A stretch of DNA of 64,000 nucleotides from NCBI GenBank assembly GCA_963775935.1, contig CAVZKR010000008.1, forward strand, positions 124,001 through 188,000, given 5' to 3'. The DNA is from JBBIPA01 sp963775935 (GTDB lineage Bacteria; Chloroflexota; Dehalococcoidia; GIF9; UBA5629). Every line of letters begins with the position of its first letter. Within the stretch, counting starts at the first letter, position 1. The notes below the pieces were generated by a model, which was not told where the DNA came from, did not search any database, and saw nothing but the letters and a program-made list of their open reading frames with translations. This document shows positions 36,647 to 44,774 of this stretch, one piece after another. Position numbers and translations under genes: made by a program.

Positions 36647-37621
36647 ATGGAAAATCAAAACATTCCTCTGTCTCAAACCGATGGTACTCATCTACCTTTT
36701 CCCTCGAAAGATTTGGCCCTTTTATGGCGGATCCCGTTTTCCAATGAAACAGAACCTTCCAAGATTGAGATTGCGCTACGTGAGCGCATTAAGGAGTTAA
36801 ACTGTCTTTATGGGGTTTCCCAGCTGGCTGAACGCAATCTATATTCCCTTGACGGTCTATTGCAGGAGCTTATAAACTTCTTGCCCTATTCATGGCAGTA
36901 TCCTGATATCACCTGCGCACGGATTATTTTCAAGGAAAAAACATTTAAGAGCGATAAATTCAAAGTAACCAGTTGGCGACAATCTTCGCTGATTTATCTG
37001 TACCATGAGGCAGTAGGTGAGATTAGTATTTTCTACCTGGAAGAACCACCACCAGCTGATGAAGGGCCGTTTCTGAAAGAGGAACGCGCTCTACTGGATG
37101 CGTTGGCCGAGCAGATCGGTACCATCGCCACCAGGATATCAGCCGAGTTGGAGTTACAGGAGACCAACCGACAATTGACCTTGGAGCGCAAAGCCCTTCA
37201 GGAATCCAACACCACCCTGCGGACGGTTCTGGCTCAGATTGAGGAGGAAAAACAAAAAATTCACCGGGATATTAAAATGAACGTAGAAAAAATCCTGATG
37301 CCGATCCTGCATGCTCTGGCCTTGCAGCTACCCCCGATCCAGAGGAAATATGTGGACATGCTTCAGACGAACCTCGAGGAAATTACATCTCCGTTCATCA
37401 GCCAATTATCCATTACCTATCATTCTATGACACCGACCGAAATCGCCATTTGTAACATGATCAGGAACGGAATGCACACCAAGGAAATCGCCGAGACGCG
37501 GGGTGTATCCGAAGCCACCATTAACCGCCACCGGGAAAAGATCCGACGCAAACTCAAGATTACCAATCAGGATGTGAACCTGGCGACTTTCCTTCAATCA
37601 AGCATGTGGGAGGGAAAATAA
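36647..37621 (+). CDS. LuxR-type regulator with GAF-like sensor region
   Basis: 324 residues. The N-terminal part (about 45-175) resembles a GAF-type domain (ERIKELNCLYGVSQLAERN...ALLDALAEQIGTIATRI), a coiled coil follows (about 175-215), and the C-terminus is a LuxR/NarL helix-turn-helix (LTPTEIAICNMIRNGMHTKEIAETRGVSEATINRHREKIRRKL). No phosphoreceiver domain is present. AAAGGAGG precedes the ATG. It is divergent from the NuoE/NuoF/HoxU-like operon, which is its likely target, with repeated candidate sites between them. Confidence 0.85.
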   Translation: MENQNIPLSQTDGTHLPFPSKDLALLWRIPFSNETEPSKIEIALRERIKELNCLYGVSQLAERNLYSLDGLLQELINFLPYSWQYPDITCARIIFKEKTFKSDKFKVTSWRQSSLIYLYHEAVGEISIFYLEEPPPADEGPFLKEERALLDALAEQIGTIATRISAELELQETNRQLTLERKALQESNTTLRTVLAQIEEEKQKIHRDIKMNVEKILMPILHALALQLPPIQRKYVDMLQTNLEEITSPFISQLSITYHSMTPTEIAICNMIRNGMHTKEIAETRGVSEATINRHREKIRRKLKITNQDVNLATFLQSSMWEGK

Positions 37622-37658
37622 AAAACTGGGGCAGATAAAATATTAAACTTGGTACAAA

Positions 37659-37735
37659 TGGTGGGCCATTGTGGATTCGAACCACAGACCCCGGTCTTAT
37701 CAGGACCGTGCTCTAACCAACTGAGCTAATGGCCC
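37659..37735 (-). tRNA. tRNA-Ile (anticodon GAU)
   Basis: On the minus strand the sequence folds into a perfect cloverleaf: acceptor GGGCCAT/ATGGCCC, D arm GCTC/GAGC, anticodon arm CGGTC-CTGATAA-GACCG, T arm TGTGG-TTCGAAT-CCACA, discriminator A and an encoded CCA. Total 77 bases. Confidence 0.97.
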
Positions 37736-37852
37736 GCGCCGAAAAGTATAGCTTCTGCCGTTGACAAGTGTCAAGCCATTAAATGTTCTTTCTTTAAAGA
37801 TATAGAATAAGCAAACCACTTATTAACGTGCTATAATATTTACTATCTTCTC

Positions 37853-37892
37853 GGGGAAGTGTCGGAACTGGCAGACGAGCATGACTTAGGAT
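37853..37892 (+). repeat. Attachment-site copy: 5' half of tRNA-Leu
   Basis: Forty bases identical, except for one C/T change, to the first 40 bases of the intact tRNA-Leu at 40415. The match ends in the anticodon loop/stem, as expected for a tyrosine-recombinase crossover there. A TATAAT at 37832-37837 upstream is likely the original tRNA promoter. Confidence 0.85.
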
Positions 37893-38739
37893 TTGCTAAT
37901 CCGAATGTACCTGTAAAGCAACTGCTTAACAACTTCCTAAAATCCAGACGTGACGGCATCTCAAAACACGCCATTTTGTACTATAAAAGATGCTTAACAC
38001 CCTTATTGACATTCTATAAACTAACTCCTCAATCTATTGGCGAGTTTATAGCAGATTTAAACTGTAATTCTGGGGGCAAATTCGCTTATTATCGAGCAAT
38101 ACGAGCTTTCTGCAATTGGCTTGTCAAGCATGATTACCTCAAACAGAGCCCCTCAGGAAGGTAGACCCACCAAAGCCAGCAAAGCCTATTCTCCCTAGCT
38201 TAACGAGTGTACAGGTAAATTACTTAATTGAATACGTGAATACCATAAGAGACAAAGCTATAATTTCCTTATTCGCTGATAGCGGAATGAGACTTAGCGA
38301 ACTGGCAAGAATCAAAGCTGGTGATATTGATTGGGAAAACCTTGTAATAATAATCTGGGGCAAAGGAAACAAGCAGAGGAAAGCCCCATTCACAGCAAGA
38401 AGTGCCAATTTGCTTAGGCAAGTGATAACTGAGAACAATGGGACGGATAATATATGGAATATGAAGCCAAGGGGAATACAAAATATGCTTCTCGAACTAG
38501 CAAAAGAAACAGGGTTACCCTGCAATCCACACAGCTTCAGACGTGGCTTTGCCTGTAACCTGCATAGAAAAGGATTGTCGACTCTCGACATTATGCACCT
38601 GGGTGGCTGGTCAGATTTAAGTATGGTACTGAGATATACCCGAAGCATTACATTTGAGGATTGTCTGGAACACTATAAGAAAGTAAATGCCTCCAACAAG
38701 CCTTTTATTCTCCAAGAGCCGCGTTATGCGATTTACTGA
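37859..38739 (+). pseudogene. Tyrosine recombinase (integrase), split by a -1 frameshift
   Basis: The first frame (GTG at 37859 to a stop at 38162-38164) encodes the N-terminal SAM-like core-binding domain; the frame shifted by -1 continues from about 38161 as VDPPKPAKP to 38739 and holds the catalytic domain. Catalytic residues are visible: R in SGMRLSELARI, K in WGKGNKQRK, H-x-x-R in HSFRRG, the GGW segment and the nucleophile Y in LRYTRS. Everything is present if one base is missing near 38160, so it is a recent inactivation, a sequence error or programmed frameshifting. Its first codons (MSELADEHDLG) are read from the tRNA-Leu fragment. Confidence 0.85.
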
Positions 38740-40013
38740 CAAGTAAGCATTTCTGAACGGCTATTGTTGCCCTCATTAGACTCAGCGTTGGTGTTACCAG
38801 TGTCGATACGTACCTCCACATTTTTCTGCGTGGATGGAGAGCATTGAAAATTATAGTTAAAATATAACTCCTGCGAAGCCCCCTTAGCTATCACAGGTAC
38901 CAACTTAGACTCTCGAAGAATACCACTAACATACAGCTGTGCAGTACAAACAACAGAATCCTTGGTGCCTTGATTCGTTATCTTGCAATCAATAGCACCA
39001 AAAAATACCCAAATATCTGTGACAACGAGGTCAGGCTTTCCCAGCACAGGGAAGACAGGCCCCGGTTGAATTTGGAGGAGACATGTCCATGATTCTGAGT
39101 ATGCATTGTTTCCCTCATTGCTCTCGGTTACCGCACCATCGCGGTCAGCTCTGACAGCAACACTATCAGAAGTGCCGGAGCAGTCATAGTAAAAAGAAAA
39201 ACTCTCGCTACTAGAAGCTCCTGCATTTAGAGGACCTACAGTATCGGAAGCTTTCGCAACATAGTCAATGGTCAATTCAGAAACTGATGTGCCTGCTGTG
39301 GCTTCACCCTGATTCTTAATTATGTAATTGATGGTACTGCCTGACCGGGATATATCAGTGATAACTAGGTCTGGTTTGCCCGTAGGTGGCGGCGCTGAAG
39401 CTACCACAACTGTAACCTGTGCGGCGTAATATCCAATATCATTGGTAGCCGTCAAAATATAGTCAGTTGTCACCGGTGGCGATACAGGAGCTGTACCAGT
39501 CAAACCAAAACTGCCTACTCCTGGGTTTATGGTCACTGCTGTGGCGTTAGACACAATCCATTTTAAAGTTGTTGTGCCCCCAGTGGTTATGAAAGATGGA
39601 TTAGCAATAAATAAATCAATGGAGGGCAAATCCCCGGCAGATGGAGATATTGGAGGCGTAATTGGTGTCGGTACAACCGGTGCTGTTGAGCTAGCAGAAA
39701 CGACCACTTGAGTCGTTGCCGTAGTTACTTTTCCGCCTGCATTGGTAGCTGTCAGCGTATAAGTAGTCGTAGTATTTGGAGTAACTGCTCTATCTCCACT
39801 CAAAGCTACATTGCCTATACCATTATCTATCGTGACCTGAGTAGCACCAGAAACCTCCCAGTTAAGCTTGGAAGTATCACCTGAAATAATAGTTGATGGA
39901 TTAGCATTAAAGGTAACTACAGTTGGTAATGTGCAGCCGCATGATAGACTAGTTCCCGGAGTACAACATGTAGCGGCAGCCAAAATTAGAATGGGAAACA
40001 ACAACTTCTTCAT
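38733..40013 (-). CDS. Lipoprotein with Ig-like and CARDB repeats
   Basis: 426 residues. A signal peptide with lipobox-type end (LAAATC, Cys16) precedes two Ig-like repeats (about 30-110 and 130-205; each with W(E/I)VS.AT.VTI..G(I/V)G and TT.Y.LTATN) joined by a proline-rich linker, then two CARDB repeats (about 215-310 and 325-425; GKPDLV(I/V)TDI, ESNEGNN). This is a surface-anchored adhesin or ligand-binding protein of unknown target. It is the only cargo of the tRNA-Leu element, ends 7 bases inside the convergent integrase end, and is flanked by directly repeated integrase 3' sequences. Confidence 0.82.
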   Translation of the reverse strand: MKKLLFPILILAAATCCTPGTSLSCGCTLPTVVTFNANPSTIISGDTSKLNWEVSGATQVTIDNGIGNVALSGDRAVTPNTTTTYTLTATNAGGKVTTATTQVVVSASSTAPVVPTPITPPISPSAGDLPSIDLFIANPSFITTGGTTTLKWIVSNATAVTINPGVGSFGLTGTAPVSPPVTTDYILTATNDIGYYAAQVTVVVASAPPPTGKPDLVITDISRSGSTINYIIKNQGEATAGTSVSELTIDYVAKASDTVGPLNAGASSSESFSFYYDCSGTSDSVAVRADRDGAVTESNEGNNAYSESWTCLLQIQPGPVFPVLGKPDLVVTDIWVFFGAIDCKITNQGTKDSVVCTAQLYVSGILRESKLVPVIAKGASQELYFNYNFQCSPSTQKNVEVRIDTGNTNAESNEGNNSRSEMLTCQ

Positions 40014-40098
40014 TTTATAACCTCCAGCTATTCCCTAGCCTAATAAGGCTTATATTTTCAACTATATACAAATATAGGCATAATGTAAAGCATCTAAT

Positions 40099-40260
40099 AG
40101 CTTCAGGCGTGGCTTTGCCTGTAATCTTCACAGAAAAGGGCTGTCTACACTGGATATCATGCACTTGGGTGGCTGGTCGGATTTAAGTATGGTATTGAGA
40201 TATACCCGTAGTATTACCTTTGAGGATTGTCTAGAGCATTGCAGGAAGGTTTCAAACTGA
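40099..40260 (+). pseudogene. Integrase 3' remnant 1
   Basis: A 53-codon frame, preceded by no start, encoding the H-x-x-R to Tyr part of a tyrosine recombinase (SFRRGFACNLHRKGLS..., LGGWSDLS, LRYTRSITFEDCLEH, stop). It is closely similar in DNA and protein to 38533-38697 of the upstream integrase, so the two form a direct repeat of about 160 bases around the lipoprotein gene. Confidence 0.85.
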
Positions 40261-40322
40261 GATATACACGTTCGGTCACTTTTCAAGACAGTATGAGGTT
40301 TTATAGGTCACCATTAGATTGA
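40257..40322 (+). pseudogene. Integrase 3' remnant 2
   Basis: Starting in the stop codon of the previous remnant, a second integrase tail reads LRYTRSVTFQDSMRFYRSPLD and stops. It differs in sequence from the first, implying a different integrase lineage, and begins exactly at the catalytic-tyrosine motif. Confidence 0.7.
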
Positions 40323-40345
40323 AGGGCTCTTTTGATAATTACGTT

Positions 40346-40369
40346 CAAAGTGTTAAGCAAAGTGTTAAG
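40346..40369 (+). repeat. Two tandem 12-bp repeats near the attachment site
   Basis: CAAAGTGTTAAG occurs twice in direct tandem, ending 45 bases before the intact tRNA-Leu. Position and size suit integrase arm-binding sites, though this is inference. Confidence 0.6.
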
Positions 40370-40414
40370 CAAAATCCTGTTAAAAATGGTAGAATTTTAG
40401 GTAACCTCACGTTC

Positions 40415-40499
40415 GGGGAAGTGTCGGAATTGGCAGACGAGCATGACTTAGGATCATGTGCCGAGAGGCTTGGGGGTTCGAGTCCCCCCTTCCCCACCA
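40415..40499 (+). tRNA. tRNA-Leu (anticodon UAG), intact copy
   Basis: Acceptor GGGGAAG/CTTCCCC, D arm with TCG/CGA, anticodon arm CATGA-CTTAGGA-TCATG, a long class II variable arm (TGCCGAGAGGCTT), T arm GGGGG-TTCGAGT-CCCCC, discriminator A and encoded CCA; 85 bases. Its 5' half was probably supplied by the integrated element. A weak -10 (TAGAAT, 40390-40395) lies upstream. Confidence 0.95.
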
Positions 40500-40566
40500 T
40501 ATCTACAATTACTATTGCAGTGACAACAATAAACAGTACAGGGTATTACATAAAGGTGAAACATCA

Positions 40567-41010
40567 ATGAAGCCTATCATTCATAGTCGGTCATCCATCA
40601 AGCAACTGACTATATTTGCTTGTCTAATTGTCCTGTTATCGACCATGTTCACAGCTTGTATTATTGACAATGCCACACTCCCTAAAACAAGTCCTAGTGT
40701 TGATTCACGTCCCAGAGAAATTGTCACTGTTGAGCAGTTGCTACAAAATCCAAAGAACTACCCGGGCTTTCTCTGCGTAGAAGGCATTGTTTCTGAAGTA
40801 TCAGTAGAGCAGAAAATGTTTACCATCATTGATAATCAGGAATTCCTTCTATGCGGAACAACTGGATGTGCATTGCTGACTTTGTCAGTCCAATGGTTGG
40901 GGACAATGCCTCGCATTGAAGATACCGTTCAGGTAAGTGGGGAGATTCATTCTGAGGATAGGAAGCTAGTACTCATAGGTCAGGAGCTGGATATTATCCA
41001 GAGGAAGTAA
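40567..41010 (+). CDS. Small lipoprotein, possible OB-fold
   Basis: 147 residues. An N-terminal signal peptide ends in a lipobox (FTAC, Cys31). The rest resembles an OB-fold/tRNA_anti-like or cytochrome-c-maturation-like barrel: VTVEQLLQNPKNYPG, VEGIVSEVSVEQKMFTIID, DTVQVSGEIH. Function unknown. ATG at 40567 is preferred because AAAGGTGAA lies before it; the frame continues upstream into the tRNA. The YgbA-like gene follows after 28 bases. Confidence 0.7.
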   Translation: MKPIIHSRSSIKQLTIFACLIVLLSTMFTACIIDNATLPKTSPSVDSRPREIVTVEQLLQNPKNYPGFLCVEGIVSEVSVEQKMFTIIDNQEFLLCGTTGCALLTLSVQWLGTMPRIEDTVQVSGEIHSEDRKLVLIGQELDIIQRK

Positions 41011-41038
41011 TTACAGTAACCTGGAATCAGATGTAAGT

Positions 41039-41413
41039 ATGCCTCAAATCTCTCAACCATTAACCGCCAAAAAGTGCAAGGACATTAAAATATTGAGTAA
41101 TTTCGTCGTCATTTTTTGTCAGGAGAACCACCGAGCAGAGGCAAAGGAAGCTTTTACTATCAAAGACGAGAGAATACAGCAGGCTCTGGACTATAAAGGA
41201 TTGGTGCTATGTAAGGACTGTCAAAAACTATTAAACCACGGTATTACCAAATTACTTATGTGTCCCTACGATCCAAAGCCAGCGTGCAAGAAATGTCCCG
41301 CTCACTGCTATCACCCTGAATACCGGGAGCGAATCAGGAAGGTCATGAGGTTTTCCGGTTTGTATCTGGTAAAGCGTGGCAGACTGGACATAATGTTTCA
41401 TTATTGGTTCTAG
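41039..41413 (+). CDS. YgbA-type (nitrous oxide-stimulated promoter family) protein
   Basis: 124 residues with the family's cysteine pattern: IFCQENH, LCKDCQKLL, LMCPYDPKPACKKCPAHCYHPEYRERIRKVMRFSG. E. coli YgbA is under nitric-oxide (NsrR) control and helps growth after nitrosative stress; the cysteines suggest a metal or Fe-S site. The family name comes from its promoter in denitrifiers, not from a proven activity. Assignment is from the motif pattern. Confidence 0.82.
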   Translation: MPQISQPLTAKKCKDIKILSNFVVIFCQENHRAEAKEAFTIKDERIQQALDYKGLVLCKDCQKLLNHGITKLLMCPYDPKPACKKCPAHCYHPEYRERIRKVMRFSGLYLVKRGRLDIMFHYWF

Positions 41414-41451
41414 GGGCACAGATATCAGAGAAATTTCAGGGGGACATATTT

Positions 41452-42159
41452 TCAATTATTATTGGAGCGGGGCTTTTTAGAATGACATTGGGACTCAATG
41501 CATAAGTCAATGAATACGAAGTCACTGCTTACCCTGCAATTCTTCAATTGTGACTTACTTACTAGTTCCTTGATTTCTGAAATAGTGTAACTGGCGAGAA
41601 TAGCCTTAGGCCAATTATCACGATGTCTTTTATTCATAAACCGGGATATAAGCCATATCCCGCACTTCCAAAAAGGATTTTGATATACCCGTTTATTATC
41701 TCTGACGATAATGCATCCAGTTTCTGTGGTCACTCTGGCTATCTCGTTGAAAACAGCCACCGGGTCCAACCAGTGGTGAAGTGAAGCGTAGCTTATCACC
41801 AGGTCAAATGACTTGTCGGGAAAAGGAAGGGCAGACGCTGTACCATGCAGGAACTTTATTTTATCCTCAACATGATATGCCCTGGCATTCTCTCTTGCCT
41901 TTTTCAGCATATTTTCAGAGATATCAATTGCGGTAATATCAAAGTAATTCTCTTTTTTTATCGTAGCCAATTCGATTGCCAGTAAACCGGAGCCAGTGCC
42001 AACGTCGAGTACCTTTCCCCTTGTTATCCCCCTACGCAAAATCTTCCATATAAAGTATTTATACTCCGGCATGATGTAGTATTTGGCACCTTTGTCATAT
42101 TGAATGACTGCGTCCATTTCAGCTATTGGCTCTTGTGCAAGAGGTATTCGTTGCTTCAT
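41452..42159 (-). CDS. Class I SAM-dependent methyltransferase
   Basis: 235 residues. Motif I is VLDVGTGSGLLAIEL, followed by ITAIDISENMLKKAREN, then FPDKSFDLVISYASLHHW, typical of the UbiE/BioC-like methyltransferase_11 group. The substrate is unknown. It is the last gene of the leftward cluster containing two radical SAM proteins and a UbiA prenyltransferase, so a prenylated-quinone or related methylation is a reasonable guess. A strong hairpin separates it from the radical SAM gene. Confidence 0.88.
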   Translation of the reverse strand: MKQRIPLAQEPIAEMDAVIQYDKGAKYYIMPEYKYFIWKILRRGITRGKVLDVGTGSGLLAIELATIKKENYFDITAIDISENMLKKARENARAYHVEDKIKFLHGTASALPFPDKSFDLVISYASLHHWLDPVAVFNEIARVTTETGCIIVRDNKRVYQNPFWKCGIWLISRFMNKRHRDNWPKAILASYTISEIKELVSKSQLKNCRVSSDFVFIDLCIESQCHSKKPRSNNN

Positions 42160-42199
42160 GATAGGTTACTCTGGAGATTAATCGATTTGCAGGTTAGTT

Positions 42200-42230
42200 G
42201 AAGTGGCTCGCTGAATCAGCGAGCCACTTC
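42200..42230. terminator. Strong hairpin between radical SAM and methyltransferase genes
   Basis: A perfect inverted repeat with 12-bp stem GAAGTGGCTCGC/GCGAGCCACTTC (up to 15 bp with the loop closed). No U tract follows on either strand, so it may be a weak terminator or an RNA-stability/processing element. Confidence 0.5.
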
Positions 42231-42328
42231 AATCACTCACCTGGACTATTTAGCAATTAAAAACCACCAGACGAACTCAGCGAGTAGATACCTGACATCT
42301 TACTCAGAGTATCATACTCGTTACGTGT

Positions 42329-43450
42329 TTACATTCCCTTCAGGGAAGTATAAATTCCACCGGTGCCCCCGTAAAGCTTTAACCCGTATTTCTCGTAGAT
42401 AGGCAGAACTTTTTCATAGAGGTAAAGTATTTTTTCGGCTGCTGGTGGTTCCATATTCTGATACATAGCACCCATCATAGGTGTATGCGGCACTACCGAT
42501 GCCACCACACCGTGGGAGGCAGCAAACTCAACACCTCTGATAATGGAATCATCGCTCTCACCAAGACCGGCAATAAACATAGTGTATACTTCGTTCCTCC
42601 CGAACACAGCAAGACACTTTTCCCACACTTTAACGTAGGCTTCTACTGGCACTTTGCCTTTTATCGGCATTATTTCTTCGCGGAGACTTTCGTCAAAGCA
42701 CTCGATATTGCAAAGAGCAGTGGTGGCACCTGCCAACTTTGCTTCTTTTAATAGTGACTCGAGAAGCGAGTAATCAGTCAATGGTTCAAAGTTGACAGTC
42801 ATAGTAACCGGAATTATCTGATGTATCTGCTTGGCTGCCGCTACTATATCCTCAAGACCTTTTCCATCGCTATCTTTCGTCCCTGTGCTCAGAGTTACAT
42901 GCTTGATTACTCCCTCTTTATAAGCAGCTTCGGCTGTCTCAGCAATTTGGGGTGGTGTTTTATTAGGATGACCAGCCCACCAGTTTTCAATCGCACAGAA
43001 CTTGCAGGGCTTGCCTCTCATATGATGTGCACACCTTTGATTCAGCACAGAACGAAGGTGATTAGGCTCACCGAGAACAGCTACTTCATACATGGGAATA
43101 CCATCGCTCGTGAAGCTACCATAGAACTTGGGACGAGGCATCAGGACAATATCAGTATATTTTTCGTTATCCTTCCAGATTTCAAACTTTGAGCCATTTT
43201 TAAACATGTGGAAAGGAGAATTTGTAGCAAACTTTCCATTAATTATCAGCACTGTTGTCAGTTTATGGTCGTCGGGAGACTCGAGGCAGATAACAAACCT
43301 GCCACGGCGTATTGCTGGAGCATTCCAGTTCGCTTCTAGTTCATTGAGTAATTCCGGGGGAATTATTATCCCCTTTGTCTGCATTTCAATTTTCTTTCTA
43401 CCCAGTACACCTAATTCACTGGTATAATGCGTGGGCATAGTCCTTAGCAT
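42329..43450 (-). CDS. Radical SAM protein, paralogue 1
   Basis: 373 residues. The radical SAM cysteines lie in CAHHMRGKPCKFC, a CX8CX2C spacing instead of CX3CX2C. An N-terminal domain of about 110 residues (GIIIPPELLNELE, NGKFATNSPFHMFKNGS) precedes the barrel. The arrangement resembles the MSMEG_0568-type radical SAM family of unknown function (from memory). The ATG at 43450 has AAGGAGGAAAAG upstream; 22 more open codons precede it. Strongly similar to the next gene; it ends YGGTGGIYTSLK where the paralogue has a cysteine. Confidence 0.83.
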   Translation of the reverse strand: MLRTMPTHYTSELGVLGRKKIEMQTKGIIIPPELLNELEANWNAPAIRRGRFVICLESPDDHKLTTVLIINGKFATNSPFHMFKNGSKFEIWKDNEKYTDIVLMPRPKFYGSFTSDGIPMYEVAVLGEPNHLRSVLNQRCAHHMRGKPCKFCAIENWWAGHPNKTPPQIAETAEAAYKEGVIKHVTLSTGTKDSDGKGLEDIVAAAKQIHQIIPVTMTVNFEPLTDYSLLESLLKEAKLAGATTALCNIECFDESLREEIMPIKGKVPVEAYVKVWEKCLAVFGRNEVYTMFIAGLGESDDSIIRGVEFAASHGVVASVVPHTPMMGAMYQNMEPPAAEKILYLYEKVLPIYEKYGLKLYGGTGGIYTSLKGM

Positions 43451-43573
43451 AATCTTTTCCTCCTTTTTATTTAGTATTATTTTTAATAAATGCTTAAGGG
43501 CACCAAATTTCCTCAAAATAAAGCATGCTACATTCTTTCTCCTCCTTTTCCGCTGCTGCTTTATAGATTAGTC

Positions 43574-44698
43574 TTAAACTCCAAACTTGTCTACCTCTTT
43601 GATAGTGCTGAAAGCACCCCCTCGAGCACACCCCGCTTTGCTTGCCCAGAGGTCAAGACCATATTTCTTATAAATATTGACTGCTTTTTCGTAGAGGTAG
43701 AGCATTCTTTCACAATCTGGTGGTTCCATGTCTTCGTAAACAGCACCGATTGCAGGGCTATGAGGTACCAGGAACGTCATCACGCCGTTGGAAGCCGCCA
43801 TTTCTACCCCCTTTAGGATAGAGTCATCATTTTCACCAATGCCAACAACAACTACAGTGTAGACCTCATTCTTGCCAAACACATCCAGACATTTTTCCCA
43901 GGTTTTAAGATACGTGGCAATTGTAACCTTTCCTTTTGCAGGCATGACTTCTTCACGCATTCGCTCATCAAAGCATTCAATATTGGAAAAAGCAGTGGTT
44001 ACCCCTGATTGCTTTGCTTCTTTAAGCAGGGAATCGAGGAGAGCATCATCAGGCACAGGTTCAAACTCAATCATAAGAGGTATGCTCGCCTTTGTTGATA
44101 TAAGCTTCGCCGCCTGAATTAAACCTTCAAGCCCTTTTCCCCTTGTAGAAAGAGTAGCTGTGGTGAGAGAAGCATGTTTTACCACGTTTTCCTCAACACC
44201 AGCAATGACAGTTTCGGAAACCTGTATTGGCGTTTTTTGTATATTTCCACTCCACCAAAATTGGACAGCACAGAATTTGCACGGTTTGCCAATTTCCTGA
44301 TAAAGGCACTTTTGACTTACCACAGCACGCACATGACCAGGGGCAACAATAACAGCAGTTTTAAACATAGGAACACCATCGCTGGTAAATTTACCATAAA
44401 ATTTTGGGCGAGGGGTCAGAGTAATATCAGTATACTTTTTATCCGCATCCCAGATTTCAAATCCGGAACCATTCTTAACCATATGAAACGGCGATTTTGA
44501 CACTCGCTTACCATTGACAATGAAAACAGGGATGAGGTCACCTTTCCCATCGGGAGATTCAAGGCAGAAAACAAGCCTGCCAGTCTTCACAGATGGAGCA
44601 TTATACTGCGTTTCCAACTCAGTGATTAGCTCCTGAGGAATTCTTATTCCGTTACACTGGAGCTTAGCCTTTTTCCTCGCTACGGTATCTCGATTCAT
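43574..44698 (-). CDS. Radical SAM protein, paralogue 2
   Basis: 374 residues from ATG 44698 (a TTG 36 bases upstream is less likely). Same layout as paralogue 1: N-terminal domain (GIRIPQELITELE, NGKRVSKSPFHMVKNGS), radical SAM cysteines in CLYQEIGKPCKFC (CX8CX2C), SNIECFDERMREEVMPAKGKV. It ends with the cysteine-containing KAGCARGGAFSTIKE, missing in paralogue 1. About half the residues are identical between the two, so they arose by tandem duplication and may act on successive or related substrates. Confidence 0.83.
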   Translation of the reverse strand: MNRDTVARKKAKLQCNGIRIPQELITELETQYNAPSVKTGRLVFCLESPDGKGDLIPVFIVNGKRVSKSPFHMVKNGSGFEIWDADKKYTDITLTPRPKFYGKFTSDGVPMFKTAVIVAPGHVRAVVSQKCLYQEIGKPCKFCAVQFWWSGNIQKTPIQVSETVIAGVEENVVKHASLTTATLSTRGKGLEGLIQAAKLISTKASIPLMIEFEPVPDDALLDSLLKEAKQSGVTTAFSNIECFDERMREEVMPAKGKVTIATYLKTWEKCLDVFGKNEVYTVVVVGIGENDDSILKGVEMAASNGVMTFLVPHSPAIGAVYEDMEPPDCERMLYLYEKAVNIYKKYGLDLWASKAGCARGGAFSTIKEVDKFGV

Positions 44699-44774
44699 CA
44701 AATTATCTTTTAACAAACTTTTATCTTGCCGCAAATTTTATTATAGTAAGAGACGCTATAAGTAGTATGTTTCT

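Noticed and set aside
40319..40570. 83-codon open frame across the intact tRNA-Leu
   Set aside because: It reads through the tRNA gene itself, like the start of the integrase frame at 37859, and has no protein similarity beyond that.
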